This document shows, piece by piece, positions 43,154 to 51,534 of a DNA stretch of 64,000 nt (position 1 is its first letter; the number at the start of each line of letters is the position of its first letter). The position numbers and the translations under genes are program-made. The notes beneath the pieces were generated by a model. The model did not search any database. It worked only from the letters and a program-made list of their open reading frames with translations, and was not told the origin of the DNA. Origin of the DNA: Arthrobacter agilis (GTDB lineage Bacteria > Actinomycetota > Actinomycetes > Actinomycetales > Micrococcaceae); contig NZ_NFSC01000030.1 in assembly GCF_002157505.1 (NCBI RefSeq), positions 248,001-312,000 on the forward strand, written 5' to 3'.

Positions 43154-44228
43154 CACTGGAGCGAAGAGTATCTGCATGCTCATAGATCTCATCGAGCGAG
43201 GTGATGGGGATGCGCTGTTCAACTTTCTGGTCGTCGAAGACGCCTAGGTACTTCTGCACCCGGTTGAAGTGCAATCGGGCAATCGGCTTCCGGTTGTTGT
43301 CATCAAGCAGCACCGCGAAGTAGGACTTCGCGTCGCGCTGCACCACGCGAACGGGTTTCACTTCGTTGCACACGATTGCCCGCACGATCTGGTACCCCTC
43401 CAGCTCCTCCAGGGTTGTTTCGACTCCTGTGTCCGCAAGGTCGTCTTCGACGACCTGCTCGCTCGTCACAGTCGCGGCAATCACTGAATCACTTGCCATG
43501 GGAAAGTTCGGAGCACCGAGGGCAGTCTTAAGTCGCTCATTCACTTGCTCATTCAGGAACTGCTTCGTAGCTTTCGTGACGAGCGTCGTGAACTGGTCCC
43601 GGACCTTCTGCGTATACGCACCGCCGTCATAGACGCGCATCGTCAGGGACTTGATCCACTCTGCGTCCGGCTCCTTGAACTGCGACGCCAGTGTCCTCTT
43701 GATCTGGCCGATGTACTTTAGCTCACCGGCCGCGTTGACGATCGAATCAAGATCGAAGACGTCTTTAGTAAGCTTCATCAGTTCAGGTATCAGGGTCTCG
43801 TCGATATCGTTGAGGTCGAGCACCAGGAACGGCTTGGCGTCCATGCGGTTCGGCGCGTCCAGGTCTGTGAAGAACTCGTACACCTCACCGTTCGTCAGGA
43901 TGGCGATGCGAGCGTTCGTGACGGCGAAGTACCGATACAACTGGGAGGCGTGCTCAATCTTCAGCGGTTCCTTCGACTTTTTGCACTCGATGAGTATCTG
44001 AACCGTGCCGCCATGCATGATCGCATAGTCGATCTTCTCCCCTTTTTTCACACCGACATCAGCTGTGAACTCGGGTACAACCTCCAGCGGATTGAAGACG
44101 TCGTACCCCAGGATCGTCGAGATGAAAGGCATGATGAAGGCGTTCTTCGTCGCTTCTTCAGTTTCAATCTGAGCCCTCTGCTGCCGCACCTTTGCCGCGA
44201 GCGCTGTCAATCGTTCTGCAAATTCCAC
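43128..44228 (-). CDS. Stand-alone HsdR-N-like restriction endonuclease
   Basis: The 366-residue protein matches the N-terminal nuclease domain of type I restriction HsdR subunits and single-domain relatives. TEEATKNAFIMPFISTILGY leads into the PD-(D/E)XK core: D67 in EKIDYAI and E81-x-K83 in ILIECKKS. A helical C-terminal part and a final small domain (RPIARLHFNRVQKYLGVF) follow. There is no helicase, HsdS or HsdM gene next to it, so it is not a full type I system. The GTG at 44228 has GGGGGA upstream and begins at the family N-terminus. It may be a solitary defence nuclease. Confidence 0.82.
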   Translation of the reverse strand: MEFAERLTALAAKVRQQRAQIETEEATKNAFIMPFISTILGYDVFNPLEVVPEFTADVGVKKGEKIDYAIMHGGTVQILIECKKSKEPLKIEHASQLYRYFAVTNARIAILTNGEVYEFFTDLDAPNRMDAKPFLVLDLNDIDETLIPELMKLTKDVFDLDSIVNAAGELKYIGQIKRTLASQFKEPDAEWIKSLTMRVYDGGAYTQKVRDQFTTLVTKATKQFLNEQVNERLKTALGAPNFPMASDSVIAATVTSEQVVEDDLADTGVETTLEELEGYQIVRAIVCNEVKPVRVVQRDAKSYFAVLLDDNNRKPIARLHFNRVQKYLGVFDDQKVEQRIPITSLDEIYEHADTLRSSVRAYLAAG

Positions 44229-44675
44229 AAATCCCCCTGCGTTGAATGGTTGCTTCACCCTAATCCTGCGCAGCGACCTTTTGCGTCAGTCGACACGCGA
44301 GACACGAAACGGCGGGCCCGCGCACCCGAAGGTTACCGGCCCCGCCGTCGGGTGCTAGGACTTAGAACATGCAGCAAGAAATCCCCCCGCCTGCATCATC
44401 TATGCGCCACTAATGACTCCCCCGCGCGCTAAGGCAGTGGTCGGCATGGACTGCGGAAGCTAGAGATGAGTAACTCCTAGCAGCAAGACTGAAAGCGACA
44501 CTCACCTGAGACCGTTATCTGGACGTTCTCATATAGTGCGTTTATCTATACTCTGCAGGCACGCGGCACTTTCTGTCCGAGACAGGACAGCGCCGCGCGG
44601 TCAATACAGAGAAAGCAACAGCGTAGTCTTTGCTGCACCGTCTCGAGCAATGCCCTCCCGATTCGGCGGACGGGC
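44229..44675. other. Intergenic region with hairpins
   Basis: This 447-bp gap separates the HsdR-N-like and lipoprotein genes, both on the minus strand. It holds a GC-rich hairpin around 44311-44349 and a two-part stem at 44562-44597 (CGCGGC/GCCGCG outside CTGTCC/GGACAG) that lies downstream of the lipoprotein stop and may help end its transcript. No ORF is supported. Confidence 0.5.
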
Positions 44676-45335
44676 TTACGGGTTAGGGTAGGTCCATTCC
44701 CATCCGGCGGGTGCTCCTGCGTACTTGAAGACAAGAGTTCCGGTGGGGTTGGTGACGTCGAGGACGAGTTTGCCGGTGACGTTCTCACCCGGGCCAACTT
44801 CCTGCGGCAAAACTTCTGCGTCCGGCAGGCAGCTGTAGGTCGCCATGGTGCCCAGGTCAGCATTCGAGGTCGTGCCGTTGGGCGCGATCTCAGTGAAGTC
44901 GTATGGGTTCATGTAGAACGTGGGGCTGATGGATTCTGCGAGAGCGGGTTCAGTGACGATGGAAACGTCGAGAACGAGGATGTGCCCGTTCTCGACAGGT
45001 GAGGGGTAGTTGCCAGTGCAGGGAACGTCGACGGCGATTGAGTTCACGACAAAGGTAACGACCTGCTTTCCCTCGTCGGTCAGTCCGGCACCTTCGCCGA
45101 TCTGCTTGATGAGGTTTCCACGGGCTGATTTCTCGGCTTCGGGAGCGGCGGACGTAGCCTCGGCACTCGGCTCCTCCGACGTGGCCTCCGATGCTTCAGT
45201 GGTGGCTACGTCAGCAGAATCGGACGCAGATTGTGCTGCCGGCTCAACGGTCGGCGCCGCAGGCGAGTTCGCGCCAGTGGAGCACCCCGCCAGCAGCAGC
45301 GCGGACAGAGCGACCGGCACAAGTGATTTCTTCAT
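44676..45335 (-). CDS. Secreted lipoprotein, DUF4352-like
   Basis: The 219-residue protein has a lipoprotein signal (LSALLLAGCSTG, Cys18), a Ser/Thr/Glu/Ala-rich linker and a beta-sandwich domain from about residue 70. VVTFVVNSIAVDVPCTG, ILVLDVSIVTEP, a Cys pair, and VGPGENVTGKLVLDVTNPTG match the DUF4352/telomeric-repeat-binding-like immunoglobulin fold found in actinobacterial lipoproteins. Function unknown. A GGGGGA motif sits before the ATG. It stands alone, with no visible link to the neighbouring nucleases. Confidence 0.82.
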   Translation of the reverse strand: MKKSLVPVALSALLLAGCSTGANSPAAPTVEPAAQSASDSADVATTEASEATSEEPSAEATSAAPEAEKSARGNLIKQIGEGAGLTDEGKQVVTFVVNSIAVDVPCTGNYPSPVENGHILVLDVSIVTEPALAESISPTFYMNPYDFTEIAPNGTTSNADLGTMATYSCLPDAEVLPQEVGPGENVTGKLVLDVTNPTGTLVFKYAGAPAGWEWTYPNP

Positions 45336-45496
45336 GATTCCCCCAGAGAAGTAAATGCCGGTCAGTTGTTACACGGCACCACTGAAGCTTATCGGCGGAC
45401 CAGACATTTTGGAGCCATAGATCAGCAAGCTGATCAATACCTCTGTCTAACGGACTCAGGCATCCTACGAACCTCCGTTCACAGTTCACTGTTTCG

Positions 45497-46237
45497 CTAT
45501 GAATGCCAAAGGATTGCGTTCGTAACCTGGGTTCCAACCCGCTGGACAGAAGCATCGGTGCTGGAGTCACCGCAGGAGAATGACTCCAGCTGTGCCCTGA
45601 CCGACGATGCCAGGGCCCCCCACGAAATCCAGCACACGACGTCGTCCACGCGATCCATCAACTCGTCTTCCGAGAAACGGGTGAAGCCCGCCCGCTCAAG
45701 GACAGCAGGAAGGTACAGCCGTATAGCGTCGTGCAGCGGCATCTTGCCGAGTCCCTTGACCGACACGGGCGGCTCGACGCCGAGCAGGAACAACAGTGGC
45801 GTACGCTCCGCAGCATTACTCATCACCGCTACGTACTCCCGCGCGAGTTGTTCGGGTTGGAAGGCGCTGGTCTTGATGCGCTTTGCCTCGACGAAAGCGA
45901 AGACATCCCCTGTGGAAATAACCGCATCCGGTTGCACAATAAACTTCTTCGCTGCTGCTCCGAACGGGTTCACCGACATGTCACCGGGCAGAAGCGATAT
46001 CTCTGCCACCTCGGCCTGTTCGGCAAATTGAGCCCTGGTGCCGGCGGCTCCCGAGCATGAGTCGATGACAGCAGCAAAGAAGTGCCTCCTTGGCAGGAGG
46101 TCCAGCGCGATGAGCACCTCCGCCGTCAGGACGTTTTCCATCCCACGCCCACCGCGTCGGTACTTCACTGCTTTCTCCCATGAAATTTCCTCAAGGAGTC
46201 GGGCAATCATCGACGGTGGCAGGGTGTCATGTTCCAT
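45497..46237 (-). CDS. Candidate PD-(D/E)XK nuclease, orphan
   Basis: The 246-residue protein contains FIVQPDAVISTGDVFAFVEAKRIK: a D104-(11)-VEAK pattern (E117-x-K119) that fits the PD-(D/E)XK nuclease core. A long N-terminal helical region with WEKAVKYRRGGRGMENVLTA precedes it, and a C-terminal helical part follows. Proteins of this general look are often restriction-like nucleases or defence components, but I cannot name the family. The ATG at 46237 has GGGAGGA upstream. It is divergent from the hemerythrin gene. Confidence 0.6.
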   Translation of the reverse strand: MEHDTLPPSMIARLLEEISWEKAVKYRRGGRGMENVLTAEVLIALDLLPRRHFFAAVIDSCSGAAGTRAQFAEQAEVAEISLLPGDMSVNPFGAAAKKFIVQPDAVISTGDVFAFVEAKRIKTSAFQPEQLAREYVAVMSNAAERTPLLFLLGVEPPVSVKGLGKMPLHDAIRLYLPAVLERAGFTRFSEDELMDRVDDVVCWISWGALASSVRAQLESFSCGDSSTDASVQRVGTQVTNAILWHS

Positions 46238-46357
46238 GACCTGATCCTCCCTCATCGAGGCGAGTGCAGGTCGCAACCATTGTGGGGAGCGGGGGCGAAG
46301 CCTATGCTTCAGCCGGGGAAGAACCTGGTCTCGGCCGATTCCGTGAGGGGCAATCCC

Positions 46358-47083
46358 ATGACCGACTTCTTCACCATGAAACCCGGCGAGACTGCAGCGC
46401 CACTGCCATCAGGGCCCATCCTCTGCACCGGATCGGCGAGCATGCGGCAGATCCACCGCTTCTTCCTGTGGGCGTACGGCGAGGCGCCCGGCTTGGTGAG
46501 GTCCGTCGAGCCTGGTGACACCGCCCGCGCCGCCTACGTCGGCGAGGTGCTGGGGAACTTCGACAAGGTGCTCCATGTGCATCATGAAGGCGAGGACCTC
46601 CTCATGTACCCCCGGCTGGCGGAGAGAGCACCGGGGTGCGCGCTGCATATCGAGCAGATGCTCGAGCAGCATCGGCAGGTCACCCAACGGCTCGAGAGCA
46701 TCGAGCCGGTTCGCCTGCGCTGGATGGAGACAGCCGATGCAGGCGTGAGCGCGGACCTCGCCGGTCGGTACGAGGACCTATCGACCGTCCTCCAGGTGCA
46801 CCTACGCCGCGAGGTCACCGAGGTGATGCCCGCTGTGGACAGAGTGCTGACCGAGAAGGAGGGGAAAGGGATCGGAAAGCACGGGGTGGAGACGTTCGAC
46901 AAGAAGTTCCTGGTCGGATACCTCGGGATGGTGCTGGCCACGAACCCGCCCGGCGAGCGGGAGGAGTTCTTCAAGGAGATCCCGCCTCCGGTCCGCCTCG
47001 CCTACCGGCTGGTCGGGCGCAGACTGTACCGGAAGCAGTACGCAGCCCTCTTCCCGGGGCGTATCGTTCCCGACACGCTTTGA
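46358..47083 (+). CDS. Hemerythrin-like (HHE) domain protein
   Basis: The 241-residue protein holds a hemerythrin/HHE cation-binding domain. Likely iron ligands lie in RQIHRFF, the HVHHEGEDLLMYP motif, HIEQMLEQHRQV and LQVHLRREVTEVMP. A C-terminal extension of about 90 residues ends in a basic helix RLVGRRLYRKQY. In actinobacteria such proteins may bind oxygen, nitric oxide or peroxide, or sense redox state. The ATG at 46358 has GAGGGG nearby, while the open extension from 46229 overlaps the divergent gene's start. Confidence 0.85.
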   Translation: MTDFFTMKPGETAAPLPSGPILCTGSASMRQIHRFFLWAYGEAPGLVRSVEPGDTARAAYVGEVLGNFDKVLHVHHEGEDLLMYPRLAERAPGCALHIEQMLEQHRQVTQRLESIEPVRLRWMETADAGVSADLAGRYEDLSTVLQVHLRREVTEVMPAVDRVLTEKEGKGIGKHGVETFDKKFLVGYLGMVLATNPPGEREEFFKEIPPPVRLAYRLVGRRLYRKQYAALFPGRIVPDTL

Positions 47084-47334
47084 GCCGCTCTGATGGTGGA
47101 TCGCCGTACTGGGGAAGCCTGACCCGGCCCTGCAGGCGCACGGGGCCGAAAGCCTCTGAATACCAGCCGTGAATCGGGCTGACGATCGGACCCTACGCGG
47201 GCGCGGTCGTACCGGAAGTCGTGCAGGGCAAGGGCTTGGCGCGACCGCTTTATATCCAGGACGCCGGATAGCAGCGCCAACGACTCCGAGGAGAAGAGCA
47301 TGTCCAGGAAACCATTCCCGACCGGTGAGGAATG

Positions 47335-48054
47335 ATGTCCGAGTTCCTGGACAGGACCGATGCCGGCCGGCTGTTGGGGCAGCGGCTCGCAGGATTGCGG
47401 GGCCAGGACGTTGTGGTGTTGGGTCTGCCCCGAGGCGGTGTTCCGGTTGCCTTCGAGGTGGCGAAAGCCCTCCATGCCCCGCTCGATGTGATCGTGGTGC
47501 GAAAACTGGGGGTCCCGTTCCAGCCAGAACTTGCCATGGGCGCCATCGGCGAGGGAGGCGCCCGGGTCCTCGACGCGCACATCCTGTCGCTGGCCCAGGT
47601 CACGGAGGAGGACCTACAAACGGTCGAGAGGCAGGAACGCCAACTACTGGAGGGACGCCTGACCCGGTACCGGCAGGGCAGGACCCGGGCGGATCTCCAC
47701 GGGCACACCGCCGTCGTGGTGGACGACGGCATCGCCACCGGCTCCACTGCCCGTGCGGCGTGCCAGGTCGCCAGGCAACTCGGCGCGGCACGAGTAATCC
47801 TCGCGGTGCCCGTCGCGCCGGCCCGGACAGTCGCCTCGTTCACGGACGCGGACGAGATCGTGTGCCTGGTCTCACCGCGGCACTTCCACGCGGTGGGCCA
47901 CTACTATCACGACTTCTCAACCACTGAGGACGACGACGTGGTGCGCCTGCTCGACGACGCCGCCCGCTCACTGCATCGATCCCAGGACATGAATGTCACC
48001 GCTCACGGCAGTGACAGCAGCAGGCCGAACCGACCGACATCCGGGCCGTCGTGA
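47335..48054 (+). CDS. Phosphoribosyltransferase domain protein
   Basis: The 239-residue protein has the PRTase type I signature VVVDDGIATGSTARAACQVA, with an N-terminal VVVLGLPRGGVPVAFEVAKA and VIVVRKLGVP pattern. This is the layout of the predicted PRTases (often encoded with erythromycin esterase- or dienelactone hydrolase-like genes) whose substrate is unknown. An adjacent pair of ATGs (47332, 47335) is preceded by GAGG; the second gives the better spacing. The C-terminus ends in a Ser/Arg/Pro tail that is likely disordered. Confidence 0.85.
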   Translation: MSEFLDRTDAGRLLGQRLAGLRGQDVVVLGLPRGGVPVAFEVAKALHAPLDVIVVRKLGVPFQPELAMGAIGEGGARVLDAHILSLAQVTEEDLQTVERQERQLLEGRLTRYRQGRTRADLHGHTAVVVDDGIATGSTARAACQVARQLGAARVILAVPVAPARTVASFTDADEIVCLVSPRHFHAVGHYYHDFSTTEDDDVVRLLDDAARSLHRSQDMNVTAHGSDSSRPNRPTSGPS

Positions 48055-48127
48055 AGACAGGAGCGGGCCCAACAGGCCAGAGCAGACCTAGAATGTCTGG
48101 ACGGCACGAAGGGAACTGCCGCCGGGG

Positions 48128-48718
48128 TCAGCCTCGGGGTGTCAGTCGGTGGTCCTCTCCGTCCGAGAAACGGGCCGAGTGGGTGGGATACCCGGCCGAG
48201 AGCTGTCGCTTGATCTGCTCGAGCTCGTCCTTGAGCGAATCGACAGTCGCACTGTACTTCGTGAACTCAGCCTTCCGGCGTCGAGTTCTGGCGAAGCTGA
48301 CAAAAGCGGCAAAAACGACCAGCGGAACTGACACCAGCAAAGCCCACCCAGATGCAGCGAGGAACTCGAACGTCACGGGAAGGGCCTGCTGGAAGGCCCG
48401 GAAGTCGTTTACGCCGCCCACGACCCCTTCCATTGCGGAGTCGAGGGGCACCAGGAACTCGCCCACCAGAGGCGTCTCGGAGAGCGACGGAGCGCTCAGT
48501 AGCGCCATTCCCTCCGGGGACCACCGCGAATCACTGAAGTGATTCAGGATGTAGACCCCAGCTGCAGCGTTCAAGGCAGCGAACAGGAAAACGGCGCCGA
48601 GCGCAATCAGGTGAAAGTTGCGTCGCAGGACGAAGCCCGCCACCAGCGCGACGGCAGCGGGCACAAGCCACGTAAGAATGCGAAGTAGGTCAAGGCTCAC
48701 GCCGCCCAGTAGATCCAA
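48128..48718 (-). CDS. Membrane protein with three helices and a basic coiled tail
   Basis: About 196 residues. Three hydrophobic helices can be seen (LTWLVPAAVALVAGFVL, LIALGAVFLFAALNAAAGVY, WALLVSVPLVVFAAFVSF). A basic RTRRRKAEF turn follows, then a helix with heptad-like leucines (TVDSLKDELEQIKRQL) and a polar tail. No family recognised. The TTG at 48718 has GGGGG at suitable spacing; a longer GTG start at 48793 has no RBS. It stands alone between the PRTase gene and the dhaK remnant. Confidence 0.55.
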   Translation of the reverse strand: MDLLGGVSLDLLRILTWLVPAAVALVAGFVLRRNFHLIALGAVFLFAALNAAAGVYILNHFSDSRWSPEGMALLSAPSLSETPLVGEFLVPLDSAMEGVVGGVNDFRAFQQALPVTFEFLAASGWALLVSVPLVVFAAFVSFARTRRRKAEFTKYSATVDSLKDELEQIKRQLSAGYPTHSARFSDGEDHRLTPRG

Positions 48719-48914
48719 GGAATGCCCCCATAGAGATGAAATTGATGAAGGCCCACACGCGTCGAGACCCGCCGTCAGGCTATAGGTCCTCACCGACAGT
48801 GACGGGCAGCGACACCACGATGGGAGGGCGCTCGGTACATACCCGCATCAACGTCGGCGGTACATACCCTCTCGAAGATGAGCCGAGGGCGATGAGCCTC
48901 AACGCGCAGAACAA

Positions 48915-48950
48915 CGGCGGGGCCCACACCCACAGGTGCGAGCCCCGCCG
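48915..48950 (-). terminator. Hairpin at the end of the dhaK remnant
   Basis: A perfect 9-bp stem CGGCGGGGC (48915-48923) pairs with 48942-48950. It takes the same place relative to the dhaK fragment that the hairpin at 51488-51515 takes relative to the intact dhaK, and the flanking bases are alike (CCCGCCGTCGTACGC type). Confidence 0.6.
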
Positions 48951-48965
48951 TCGTACGCAGTAGAA

Positions 48966-49381
48966 CTAGAACACTCGGATAGGAATCTCCGCCGGATCCA
49001 TGAGCAGCGATTCGATCTCGTCATCGAGCCTGACCAGCGTGATCGATGCGCCGGCCATGTCCCGGGACGTGCAGTGCTCCCCACCTAGCTGCGACCCACG
49101 CTGATGCCCTGCTCGGCGGGGCGCTTGTGCGCCTGTCCGTACAGCAGGTACAGCTCGTTGATCGGGGTGCCGCCTAGGCCGTTGATCATGAGCGCTACGC
49201 GGTCGCCCTCCTTGAAGGGCAGGTCCCGCACCACCGGGCCGAGCAGTTCCTCGACGATCTCGTTCGCCGGCATCATCTTCGCCCTGTGCCGCCCCGGCTC
49301 GCCGTGGATGTCGACGCCCATCTCGATCTCGTCCTCACCGAGCTCGAACAGCGGGCTGCCCTTGGTCCGGGTCACCGAGTT
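48966..49381 (-). pseudogene. dhaK: Broken 3' fragment of dhaK
   Basis: This fragment is about 90% identical by eye to the 3' part of the intact dhaK at 51535-51987, in the same orientation, and covers the C-terminal half of the protein including the family's His-loop (IHGEPG). It lacks the whole 5' part. It also has an in-frame loss of 12 codons (those for MGVALTACTPPA), a premature TAG after ISVGRS where the intact gene has Tyr, and a one-base loss in the next G-run. It is not functional. Together with the intact gene it forms a direct repeat that brackets the DUF262-HNH gene. Confidence 0.85.
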
Positions 49382-49555
49382 AAAGTGCGTGCAACGAAGT
49401 GGCGGTTGCCGCAACGGCTTATCCGCGGACTATCACGGACAGCCGAGACCCCTCACGAGTCTAAAGCTACTGGGACGCTGTCCACGAGCGTATGGAAACA
49501 ACTACAAGAGCCGCACCTACTCAGCACTCATGCTCCGCTCATGTATCGTCGAAAA

Positions 49556-51451
49556 ATGGCGACTACCTCGTTCCGCACCAACCCCTATCAGCTGCACGAC
49601 CTCTTGAAGGACTGTGACCTCGGAAAGCTCCAATTGCCAGACTTCCAGCGAAGCTGGGTGTGGGACGAAGATCGGATAAAGAGTCTGATTGCCTCGGTCT
49701 CCCTAGCGTTTCCTATTGGTGCACTCATGACTCTGGACACAGGCGGCGGCATCGAATTCAAGCCCCGGATAGTAGAGGGCGCGCCCAGCTCGTCAAGTGC
49801 AACGTCACCGGACTCGCTCCTGCTCGACGGGCAACAACGCATGACTTCGCTTTATCAGGTGACGCTTAGGAATCAAGTGGTGCGGACCGTAACGCCGAAG
49901 AAGAAGCGAGTAGACCGGTGGTTCTACATCGACATTGATCGCGCTATGGACGAATCCTTCGACCGCGAATCAGCAATTATAGGAGTACCAGAAACGCGCA
50001 TTTTGAAGGGCGCATTCGGGCGAGATATAGAACTGGACCTATCGACGCAGCAGGCCGAGTTTAAACAGCTCATGTATCCAGTAAGCGCTGTATTCAGATG
50101 GGATGACTGGAGTTCGGCCTATCTGCAGTGGGCCCTGGAATATCCCGACTTTAAAGAGCGTTGGGCGAAGATGGCGGCATTCAAGACGCGAATCATCGAC
50201 AACTTTGACAAGTATCAAGTCCCAGTCATTGCGTTGGATAAGTCTACTTCCAAAGAAGCGGTCTGCGTTGTCTTCGAAAAAGTGAATACCGGCGGTAAGG
50301 CTCTTGATGCATTCGAACTGATTACGGCGATGTACGCTGCCGAAGGTCATGAACTGCGCAAGGATTGGTATGGAGGGGGAGAGAACGAGGGCCGCCACCG
50401 GCGCCTCGCGCGTGCATACAGATCCGCCGATCAAGCCGAGGGAATCCTGGCTAAGGTAACCAACACCGACTTCCTACAGGTGGTCTCTCTTTTCCACACC
50501 AGGGATCGTCGGTTGGAAGCTGTCGAAGAAGGGAAGTCCGGGAAAGAGCTGCCCCAAATTACTGGGAATCGCCAAGCCTTGCTGAACCTTCCGCTTGCTT
50601 CTTACTTAAAATACGAAAACCTCGCGGAAGAAGGCTTCCGACGCGCAGCGAAATTCTTGCACATGCTCCATATCTACCGAATCTATGACTTGCCATATCA
50701 GTCACAACTCATTCCACTTGCAGCGATTCTCGCCGACCTCGGTGCTTCTTGGGAACACGAGGCAAATCGAGCAAAGCTGGTTCGATGGTATTGGAACGGG
50801 GTATTCGGGGAACTTTACGGTTCCACAATAGACACACTAATAGCAAAAGACTTCCAACAAGTCCCAGCGTGGCTGGCCGGCGGACCCGAACCTGAAACGG
50901 TCGCGAACACAGTATTCAACTCTAATCGACTCAAGACAATGCGCATGCGACTTTCTGCCGCCTATAAGGGCATGAACGCATTACTAATGCTCGAGGGGGC
51001 ACGAGACTTCCGAACGAGCCAAGGTTTTGATCACACTGTATTCTTTGGGGAGAATGTGGACATTCATCACATCTTTCCCAAGAAGTGGTGCGAAACAAAC
51101 GGCATCCCTCCTCGAGTCTACGATTCCATCATCAACAAGACTCCCCTCTCATACCGAACGAATCGCATCATTGGCGGTGTGGCACCATCACGATACCTCG
51201 AGCAACTAGAGCGAGGAAACTCTGAAACTCCGCCGATCGCTCGCCAGAATCTTGACGAGTACCTTACTAGCCATCTGATCGATCCGGAGTTGCTGCGAAC
51301 TGACAACTTCGCTGCATTCATCGCCGACCGTCAGTTGAAGCTGGTTTCATTAATCGAGCGCGCAACGGGGAATCGCGTGTTCAACAGCGAAGTCTCATCC
51401 CTCGATGAGGAATTGGATGATGATGCGGCAGAGGCCGAAATGACCTCGTGA
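49556..51451 (+). CDS. DUF262-HNH restriction endonuclease (GmrSD-like, type IV)
   Basis: The 631-residue protein has an N-terminal DUF262 domain (LPDFQRSWVWDEDRI at 27-41, the nucleotide-handling DGQQRMTSLY at 91-100, and FEKVNTGGKALDAFEL later). A long helical middle part follows, with a C-terminal HNH nuclease (NVDIHHIFPKKW with H504 and H505, then TPLSYRTNRIIGG and PSRYLEQL). This is the GmrS-plus-GmrD order in a single chain. Relatives cut phage DNA with modified bases. The ATG at 49556 has no clear RBS. The gene is visibly AT-richer than its neighbours and lies between the dhaK fragment and the intact dhaK. Confidence 0.88.
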   Translation: MATTSFRTNPYQLHDLLKDCDLGKLQLPDFQRSWVWDEDRIKSLIASVSLAFPIGALMTLDTGGGIEFKPRIVEGAPSSSSATSPDSLLLDGQQRMTSLYQVTLRNQVVRTVTPKKKRVDRWFYIDIDRAMDESFDRESAIIGVPETRILKGAFGRDIELDLSTQQAEFKQLMYPVSAVFRWDDWSSAYLQWALEYPDFKERWAKMAAFKTRIIDNFDKYQVPVIALDKSTSKEAVCVVFEKVNTGGKALDAFELITAMYAAEGHELRKDWYGGGENEGRHRRLARAYRSADQAEGILAKVTNTDFLQVVSLFHTRDRRLEAVEEGKSGKELPQITGNRQALLNLPLASYLKYENLAEEGFRRAAKFLHMLHIYRIYDLPYQSQLIPLAAILADLGASWEHEANRAKLVRWYWNGVFGELYGSTIDTLIAKDFQQVPAWLAGGPEPETVANTVFNSNRLKTMRMRLSAAYKGMNALLMLEGARDFRTSQGFDHTVFFGENVDIHHIFPKKWCETNGIPPRVYDSIINKTPLSYRTNRIIGGVAPSRYLEQLERGNSETPPIARQNLDEYLTSHLIDPELLRTDNFAAFIADRQLKLVSLIERATGNRVFNSEVSSLDEELDDDAAEAEMTS

Positions 51452-51487
51452 CTTAGACTCAAGTGCTTTCATCAATGGCATCGATGT

Positions 51488-51515
51488 GGGTCGGCCACCG
51501 AAAGGTGACCGACCC
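51488..51515 (-). terminator. Terminator of the dha operon
   Basis: A 12-bp stem with one mismatch (51488-51499 with 51504-51515) and a 4-base loop lies 20 bases past the dhaK stop on the minus strand and also follows the DUF262 gene on the plus strand. No long T-tract is present. Confidence 0.65.
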
Positions 51516-51534
51516 GCCGTCGTACGCCGTAGAC

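Noticed and set aside
49085..49414. A short intact gene on the minus strand
   Set aside because: Its sequence is the dhaK C-terminal half with an internal deletion and early stop, so it is a pseudogene fragment.
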